DNA of 64,000 bases from Stomoxys calcitrans (taxonomy: Eukaryota > Arthropoda > Insecta > Diptera > Muscidae), in the NCBI RefSeq assembly GCF_963082655.1, contig NC_081554.1:92448245-92512244 (forward strand). Direction: 5' to 3'. Every line of letters begins with the position of its first letter. Position 1 is the stretch's first letter. The notes below the pieces were generated by a model. It was not told where the DNA came from. It was given only the letters and a program-made list of their open reading frames with translations, and did not search any database. This document shows positions 57,731-64,000 of this stretch, in pieces. The translations under genes and the position numbers were made by a program.

Positions 57731-58376
57731 ATCTGATTTTAATCACCGAAATCGTTACGAAAGTCATATGAAGTGGTTGACATGATTTTGGAATGAAACG
57801 TCGATGTTTCGGAGAGAAATCGGAAGGAAATCTGAACAAAAACCTTGGGAAATTTGGAAAGGGAAATTTTTGGCCGAAACTTCGTAAAGAATTCTGAACG
57901 ATTTCGAAAGTAATTTCGTACTGAAATCGGTTGTACCTTCCGAAACTTCTTACAGAATTCTGAAATGTGTTTCGGACATATTGTTGAACAATGTGTTTAG
58001 GACATAATTACATCGCACGTGTAACAACAATAACATAAGTCATATTTATTAAGAATTTGAACATAACATGTACCTGGTTCAATAATTAAAGAAATTCTAC
58101 ACAAAAACAGACATGAAAATCGTGAATCATCAAGCAAAAAACAAAAATTACCATGTGTGACGAAGAAAGCTTGAAAAACCCACAAGACAACAAGCAGGAG
58201 AGAAACAAAAACAGGCAAACAAAATTAAAACAAAAATATCTCTTTTAGTGTAGAGAAATGGGGGAAAATATCCCTCAGATAAGTAGGACAGAAATCGCTA
58301 CGAAGACTGTTCCGAAATTGTTCAGACTTTTCGGACATCCGACATTTGCTTTGCTGGGTTGTATCACTTTATCTGG
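57731..58376. other. Unclassified repeat-like flank of the Tc1 element
   Basis: 57731-57960 is made of short variants of 'aaatcggaaggaaatctg' and 'gaaacttc', suggesting an unrecognised degenerate repeat. The Tc1-like element inserted just to its right. Confidence 0.4.
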
Positions 58377-58378
58377 TA

Positions 58379-60018
58379 CAGCGGTCAAAAAAAGTATTCA
58401 TCATTCAATGTTTTTTTTTTAATAAGTCTACAAAAGACAATTGGAATAAAAACATATTAAACTAATGATGCAGTAGTGCTTGTGTGATATATATGTACAC
58501 AATTTCATTGTTTTTAAAGAAAAAAATAGTATTTATTGGAACAAAAAGGGCCATTTAACAGCTGAACACAAAAAATTAAACAAAAAAAGTATTCATCATT
58601 GCAAAAAAACAAAAAAATAAATAACATAATTTAAAAAAATTAATACTTTGTTATTCGACCACAGCGTCTTATAACTTCTTTTAAACGGTTTGACATCGAT
58701 TGGACTAATTTAGCGGTTATATTTTGGTCTATATTAGTCCATTCCTCCATTATCACCTGTTGCATTTGACTCTTGCTCGAAAACTTGCGCGTTCTCAATT
58801 TGCGTTCGAGATGTTCCCAAAGATGTTCAATTGGGTTCAAGTCGGAACTTTGAGGAGGAGTTTTAATGGATTTGGGGCAGTTATACAGCATCCACATCTT
58901 GGTATTTAAAGCAGAATGTTTGGGGTCATTATCTTGATAATATTGAAAGTTATTACCAAGCCCAAGTTTTACAGCACTATCTTTTAAATTCCTCTTTAAA
59001 ATGTCAATGTAATACTTATGATCCATTACTCCATTAATAATTTCAAGATTTCCCGCTCCTGAAGCCGCCATACACCCCCAAACCATTAAACCACCTCCAC
59101 CATGTTTTACAGTAGCAACTGTGTTTCGTTCTTCAAGCTCTGTATTTGGTTTTCTGTACACTATGACCTTTCCATCGCACCCAAAAAGATTAAACTTGCT
59201 CTCGTCTGCAAAAATGACTGTTTTCCAAAATGATTCGGGCTGTTTTACATACATTTTTGCGAAGTTTAGCCTTTTCACTCGGTTTATTTTATTTATAAAG
59301 GGCTTCTTACATGCAGTTCTTCCTCTGTAACTATGCCTTTTGAGTGTATTTCGAATTGTTTGTGTAGTAACTTCCTTCCCTAAATATTCCATAGTGTTTT
59401 TACGAAGAATGGTCGCATTTGTCTTCGGAGTTTTCTGAACTTGCCGCACTAGCCAACGCACATCTCCAACTGAAAGTGTTTTTGGTCGACCAGATCTTGG
59501 TTTATTGTCAACAGTTTTCGTTTCTGTCCACTTTCTGATGATGGATTGTATAGTAGATCGTGGTCTATTTAATATTTCACTGATAGTTTTTTGAGTTAAA
59601 CCATTCCTGTGGTGTTTTATTATCAAAACTTTTACCTCATCAGAAACCTCGTTTTGCTTACGACCCATTTTGACAAAAACTATATTTTCAATGAAATTAA
59701 ATATTTGCTGTCAAGGGCAAAGCCTCCTTTACTAAATAAAACAGAAAAGGGGGATTCCCAAATAATATTTGAATTTGACTTTGATGATAGCACATCAATG
59801 ATGAATACTTTTTTTGTTCTGTTTTTGGTGGTATTATATAAAATTGCATTTTTTGCGCTAATTAAATTTATTTTTTGAATTTATTTTAAAACATAATACG
59901 AAAAATAAACTATTGCATAAAACTGCATTATTTGTTTACTTTAAATTTTCTTCAATTACCCAAAATAAGTGAATTTATTATCAATTTTGCTAATGATGAA
60001 TACTTTTTTTGACCGCTG
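58379..60018 (-). mobile_element. Complete Tc1-like DNA transposon, 1,640 bp, IR/DR ends
   Basis: The ends are perfect 27 bp inverted repeats starting 'cagcggtcaaaaaaagtatt' (58379-58405 and 59992-60018), flanked by the TA target duplication at 58377-58378 and 60019-60020. A second 21 bp motif repeats the core: 'aaaaaaagtattcatcattg' lies in 58581-58601 and its exact inverse in 59796-59816, about 195 bp inside each end. This is the IR/DR layout of Minos- and Sleeping-Beauty-like Tc1 elements, in which each end has two transposase sites. The single long ORF between them is intact. Perfect ends and an open frame indicate recent arrival. Confidence 0.93.
58640..59668 (-). CDS. Tc1-like transposase (DD34E), apparently intact, 342 aa
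   Basis: A cut-and-paste transposase that would bind the element's inverted repeats and join the element to TA sites in the nucleus. The ATG is at 59666-59668 and the TAA stop at 58640-58642; the length is typical of Tc1 (about 340). Residues 1-110 hold two helix-turn-helix regions with 'NGLTQKTISEILNRPRSTIQ', then a GRPK box at 60-63 like the GRPR linker motif. The catalytic triad is Asp155 (in FADESKF), Asp246 (in QDNDPKH) and Glu281 (in NPIEHLWE). The 34 residues between Asp246 and Glu281 define DD34E. No stop or frameshift is present. Activity is not shown. It is unrelated to the host gene. Confidence 0.93.
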   Translation of the reverse strand: MGRKQNEVSDEVKVLIIKHHRNGLTQKTISEILNRPRSTIQSIIRKWTETKTVDNKPRSGRPKTLSVGDVRWLVRQVQKTPKTNATILRKNTMEYLGKEVTTQTIRNTLKRHSYRGRTACKKPFINKINRVKRLNFAKMYVKQPESFWKTVIFADESKFNLFGCDGKVIVYRKPNTELEERNTVATVKHGGGGLMVWGCMAASGAGNLEIINGVMDHKYYIDILKRNLKDSAVKLGLGNNFQYYQDNDPKHSALNTKMWMLYNCPKSIKTPPQSSDLNPIEHLWEHLERKLRTRKFSSKSQMQQVIMEEWTNIDQNITAKLVQSMSNRLKEVIRRCGRITKY

Positions 60019-60020
60019 TA

Positions 60021-60557
60021 TATATTTCAGATTTTGCATTATTATGCTATTAAAGACCAGGCAGTCTTCCGTCGCCGATTCGTGTGCAAACAAGGGAGCG
60101 AATTAGTATCTTCTCCTATTTGCTGATTACTGATTAGACGCAATTAAGTTAATATGGCTGGTTGTATGGTGGCTGGGCTTGCTCGTACGTACGTACACGG
60201 TAGGAGAAACGGAAGTGCGATATCTTGGTACGAATATGCAGTAGACTATGACGGCGACAAGGCAACTATCTAATTAAACCCCGAAAACACAAAACAATTG
60301 TTGAGCATTGCCTTTTTCTTGGTACTCTTTTGACAGAAAGATAAGACGACGACGATGAGTGCTAAGCAGAAGTTAATCAACACAAATTGCCGTTTTGGTG
60401 ATTTGTTGTGCAGCAGGGTGGTGACGTCGCACAGTGTTGCCAAATTAAAAAATCTTAGAAAGAATTCTGGAACTTTTGAATTGATAGAAATATGTACACG
60501 AAATTAATGTTTTACATCCTAGCCATAAAAGTGTGACAAACAACTAGTTCATATATA
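60021..60557. other. No gene seen
   Basis: Unique-looking sequence between the Tc1-like transposon and the DINE-like element; no ORF or motif. Confidence 0.45.
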
Positions 60558-61822
60558 ACAAGTAGAAGCGTGCTAAGTTCGGCTGGGCCGAATCTTATAT
60601 AACCTCCACCATGGATCGCATTTGTCGAGTTCTATGCGTGGTATCTCTTTTTGGGCAAACTAAGAATATTGAATAAGAACTGTTATGCTATTGGAGCTAT
60701 ATTAAATTATAGTCCGATTCGGACCATAATTGAATTGAATGGTGAACATTGTAGAAGTCATTGTGGAATATTTCAGTTCATTCGGATAAGAATTGCGTCT
60801 TATAGGGGCTCAAGAAGCAAAATCGGGAGAAAGGTTTATATGGGAGCTGCATCAAGCTATTGAACGATTCAGACCGTATTAGACACGTATATATAAGGTC
60901 ATGGGAGAAATTTCTTCTAAATCGGATGAGAATTGCGCCCTCTAGAGGCTCAATTTAAACCATTTTTGGTACAGTTATAAGAAGTCATAACGTTAGTCAT
61001 AACGTCATGCGAATTTTCAGCCAAGTCGGATAAGAATTGCGCCCTCTAGTGGCTCAAGAAGTCAAGATTCAAGATCGGTTTATATGGCATTTATATCAGT
61101 TTATGAACCGATTTAGACCATACTTAGCACAGTTGTTGAAGTCATAACAGAACACGTCGTGCAAAATTTCAACCAAATCGGATAAGAATTGTGCCCTATA
61201 GTGGCTCAAGAAGTCAAGATCCCAGATCGGTTTATATGGCAGCTATATCAGGTTATGGATCGATTTAAACAATTTTTAGTACAGTTATTAGAAGTCATGA
61301 CGGAACACGTCATGCGAAATTTTAGCCAAATCGGATAAGAATTACGCCCTCTAGTGGCTCAAGAAATCAAGACTCCAGACCGGTTTATATGACAGCTATA
61401 TCAGGTTATGGACCGATTTAAACCATACTCAGCACAGTTGTTAGAAGTCATAATAACACACTTCATGCAAAATTTCAGCTAAATCGGATAAGAATTGTGC
61501 CCTATAGTGGCTCAAGAAGTCAAGATCCAAGATCGGTTTGTATGGCAGATATATCAAAACATGGGCCGATTTGGCGCATTTACAATCCCAACCGACCTAC
61601 ACTAATAAAAAGTATTAGTGCAAAATTTCAAGCGGCTAGCTTTACTCCTTCGAAAGTTAGCGTGCTTTCTACAGACAGACGGACGGACATGGCTAGATCG
61701 ACTTAAAATGTCATGACGTTCAAGAATATATATACTTTAGGGGGTCTTAGACGAATATTTCGAGGAGTTACAAACAGAATGGCGAAATTAGTATACCCCC
61801 ATCCTATGGTGGAGGGTATAAC
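60558..61822 (-). repeat. DINE-1/Helentron-like element with four ~153 bp central repeats (type A, best copy)
   Basis: Read on the minus strand, it starts with the imperfect palindrome 'tataccctccaccatagga', then 'ctaatttcg', 'aaagtatatatattcttgaa', and a (GTCC)n core at about 61675-61690. This order parallels Drosophila DINE-1. The centre repeats at 61051, 61203, 61356 and 61509 (152-153 bp steps), each with 'ggtttatatggcagctatat' or close to it. The 3' end has 'tggaggttatataagattcg' and a hairpin like 'ttcggcccagccgaa'. It has no ORF and would depend on a Helentron helicase. Confidence 0.68.
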
Positions 61823-62067
61823 AAGAAAATAACACCCACTGAAAAAAAAGTTTTGAACGATATAATGATGTTATAGATTCTGAAGCGAATAACTTTTTAT
61901 AGGAAAGAACGATTTGCACAATATTTTCTTTTACTCGAAGAATTTTGCCATCTTTCTTACCAGGTAAAAAAAAATTAATCGGTTTACAATTAGTCCCTTA
62001 ATTCCAGAAATACCGACGATACCTTAACTAAAATTTTCAAAAAAATGTATAAATCCAATAACTCATA

Positions 62068-62384
62068 AGCCCACCGAAGCGCAGAGGTTAGCATGTCCGC
62101 CCATGACGCTGAACGCCTGGGTTCGAATCCTGACGAGACCATCAGAAAAAATTTTTCAGCGGTGGTTATCCCCTCCTAATGCTGGCAAGATTTGTAAGGT
62201 ACTATGGTATGTAAAACATCTCTCTAAAGAGGTGTCGCACTGCGGCACGCCGTTCGGACTCGGGTATAAAAAGGAGGCCCCTTATCATTGAGCTTAAACT
62301 TGAATCGGACTGCACTCATTGATATGTGAGAAGTTTGTCCCTGTTCCTTAGTGGAATGTTCATGGGCAAAAATTGCATTTTTGC
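62068..62384 (+). repeat. Full-length tRNA-derived SINE, ~317 bp, with 10 bp duplication
   Basis: The most complete copy. The A-box-like sequence is at 62077-62087 (first T changed to A) and the perfect B box 'ggttcgaatcc' at 62119-62129. A unique body follows, with a short tail 'gcaaaaattgcatttttgc' rather than poly-A. The duplication 'ataactcata' is at 62058-62067 and 62385-62394. It is probably mobilised by a LINE, identity unknown. Confidence 0.9.
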
Positions 62385-62584
62385 ATAACTCATAGACCGT
62401 TGGAGATATAATTGCCATTTCAGCATTTTTTTTTTTTTTTTTTTTGTATTAAATCCGTTTTTTGTATCCGTTCAAAAGTACCAGAATTATTTCAAAATTT
62501 TTCGATTTGGTAACACTGTGCGTCGTAGCAGAGTCAATCTTATATGTTCCATTTCTGCTTTTTTATAGTTCTAAGAAAAAAGCT

Positions 62585-62725
62585 GCAAAGTTGAAATTTA
62601 TTCATGTTGTCTGTCCGTCCGCCTATCTGTCTGTCAAACTCATGAGCCCAAAATTTTGCACCAATTCTACTTTTTAACAAAGTTGGATTTTTGATATAGC
62701 CGACATATAAACTGAAAACCAAAGT
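62585..62725 (+). repeat. DINE-like 5'-part scrap
   Basis: 'tgtctgtccgtccgcctatc' then 'tgatatagccgacatataaa' keeps the (GTCC)n core and one damaged central unit. Confidence 0.45.
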
Positions 62726-62929
62726 CGATGTTATTATTGTTGTGGCTATATTTGCAAGTGAAGGTGGCGTCAAGCTCCGGTCGGTGAGCAAGCTGGTAGC
62801 GGTCCAAAGGACTGCTTACCGCGGTAACAGGGTAGCCATTGTTGGTCAGTATTTATGCAAGAGCCGGTGCCGCCCAGCTTCTCACTGAGACTCTCCGCTT
62901 TATACCGCTGATTGTCAGCGACTGCCGTT
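62726..62929. other. Unclassified GC-richer stretch
   Basis: 'caagctccggtcggtgagca' and 'ccgctttataccgctgattg' are unlike the AT-rich neighbours. They may be a 3' part of the adjacent non-LTR element, but I see no ORF or tail. Confidence 0.35.
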
Positions 62930-64000
62930 GCAGCTACTCCGTATGGAGCATTCCATTATCCTCAGGCTGTGGACTCGCCCGGTAGCTTGTAGCTAATATT
63001 CTCGTGACAGCGGTGAACACCCGACAGATCGCAGTTCCAGCCCATATGGTGTTCACACCATTTCGTGCCAGGCTTCTGATTGGTCTTATTGGGCACCTGG
63101 ATGCGGCAGCTCTCACAGATCTGCCTGAAATGTTGCATTTGATGTTCCATTATGTCTTTCAACATGCAAACATGCCAATTATGGTCGCTATCTGTTAGAC
63201 ACGAAAGGCGGGCATCGATCCCCCATAGGATTTTCGCCGTCCTACCGACCGTTTCGCTGTTCCAGAGTGCTGCATGCGCATTCGTTGCCCACTCCCTTAA
63301 CACGGACTGCGTCGACCCGAAAGGCTTCGGTTTAACCAAGTTTATTGGCGGCAGTCCTCTGGCCTTCACTGCCAAATCGTCTGCCCTTTCATTTCCCCTT
63401 ACTCTGTAATGGCCCGGCACCCAAACGATGCGGATCTTCCCATCCTCAGAGAAGGCGTTAATCTTCTTCTTACACTGCAAGACTGTTCGTGACCTTACAG
63501 TCCTGGTTGTTATTGCCCTTATGGCAATTTTACTGTCCGTAAAGATGTTCACACTCGACGTGCTCGCATTAGCATCACACCACTTTACGTATTCTGTGGT
63601 CGCCCGATCTCCGCCTGCAGGACCGTATTATGGTCAGGCAGTCTAAAACAGATCTCAGTCCCTGGGCTCTCAATGTATACCACCAGGCCCACTCTGTCCT
63701 TTAGCTTTGATCCACTCTGACCTCTAGCTTTGATAACATGATCTACCAGTTGGCAATACTACGGTTCCTTCAATCCAAGACTGTGTCGATGGCAGCAGTG
63801 CCTCGCACTCGACTTCAAGGTTCATCTCAGGTATCCGATCCTTCCTTCCAGGTTGCCTATCGTCGCCTCGATTATATGAGCTGCTCCCATTCTCAATCCA
63901 TTCTCCCATCGCCTTAAGTCGTCTGTCAATAGGTGAGATATCTAGAATTGTCTTCAGTGCCCTAGTGGGCGTGGTCCTATACCAAGACAAAATGTTCTCT
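62930..64000 (-). pseudogene. I/jockey-like RNase H domain fragment, cut by window edge
   Basis: Minus strand: 'RTTPTRALKTILDISPIDRR' (63.95 kb), then the RNase H part 'MNIFTDSKIAIRAITTRTVR' (63.52 kb), with the Asp of the TDS motif, and 'IRIVWVPGHYRVRGNERADD' (63.42 kb), with the His and Asp typical of the family. 'LWNSETVGRTAKILWG' (63.24 kb) leads into a frameshifted Cys-rich tail. The 63.2-63.5 kb part matches the insert at 6955-7649. Confidence 0.8.

Noticed and set aside
58724..59330. + strand frames inside the Tc1-like element
   Set aside because: Shadows of the transposase gene on the opposite strand.
61051..61530. CRISPR-like regular repeats
   Set aside because: Spacing of ~153 bp with no short identical repeat/unique spacer pattern, in animal DNA; these are central repeats of a DINE-like element.
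1..64000. LTR retrotransposon or endogenous retrovirus
   Set aside because: I found no long terminal direct repeats, primer-binding site, protease/integrase motifs or envelope-like frame. All RT motifs belong to non-LTR elements.

Overview
The window is animal nuclear DNA, most likely from a calyptrate (muscoid) fly of the Musca or Stomoxys kind. The evidence is spliced exons with GT/AG junctions, insect-type transposons (Tc1, mariner and hAT-like), non-LTR retrotransposon debris, a tRNA-derived SINE, and many DINE-1/Helentron-like repeats with the 'tatatggcagctatat' unit that I associate with muscoid flies. The species is an inference from repeat style and was not checked by search. No bacterial-type genes, operons, rRNA or CRISPR arrays are present.

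Only one host gene is supported, on the + strand: an exon with a long 5' UTR and the start codon (41216-42804) and a second coding exon (49696-50019). They are joined in phase across a 6.9 kb intron. A further phase-1 donor at 50020 implies that the rest of the gene lies beyond position 64000. The visible 292 residues form a type II membrane protein: a short basic cytosolic tail, one transmembrane helix, then a long low-complexity lumenal or extracellular stem. This layout is common in Golgi glycosyltransferases and sulfotransferases, but no catalytic domain is in view. The rest of the window behaves as 5' flank or intron filled with mobile DNA.

Layout: 0-3.6 kb, DINE-like repeat, a SINE split by a hAT-like element, and another SINE with target duplications. 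3.9-6.8 kb, dispersed repeat and reverse-transcriptase debris. 6.9-10.6 kb, a 5'-truncated non-LTR insertion with target duplications, caught in a 1.15 kb tandem duplication, then a jockey-like RT fragment carrying a SINE. 11-16.6 kb, DINE-like repeats and an RT pseudogene. 16.6-21.4 kb, three decayed Tc1/mariner elements, one nested in another. 21.7-28 kb, DINE/SINE mosaic and a 296 bp tandem duplication. 28-33 kb, RTE-like pseudogene, two mariner MITEs and a large DINE-like element. 33-41 kb, unclassified repeats. 41-50 kb, the host gene with RTE fragments, a 160 bp triple tandem repeat and the mariner related to the MITEs. 50-58 kb, more non-LTR debris. 58.4-60.0 kb, a complete Tc1-like transposon with intact 342-residue transposase. 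60.5-64 kb, the best DINE-like copy, a full SINE with target duplications, and a non-LTR RNase H fragment.

The strongest results are the apparently intact Tc1-like transposon with IR/DR ends, the mariner/MITE set with a reconstructable empty site, and the DINE-like elements with ~150 bp central tandem repeats. I found no multi-gene system of unknown type.
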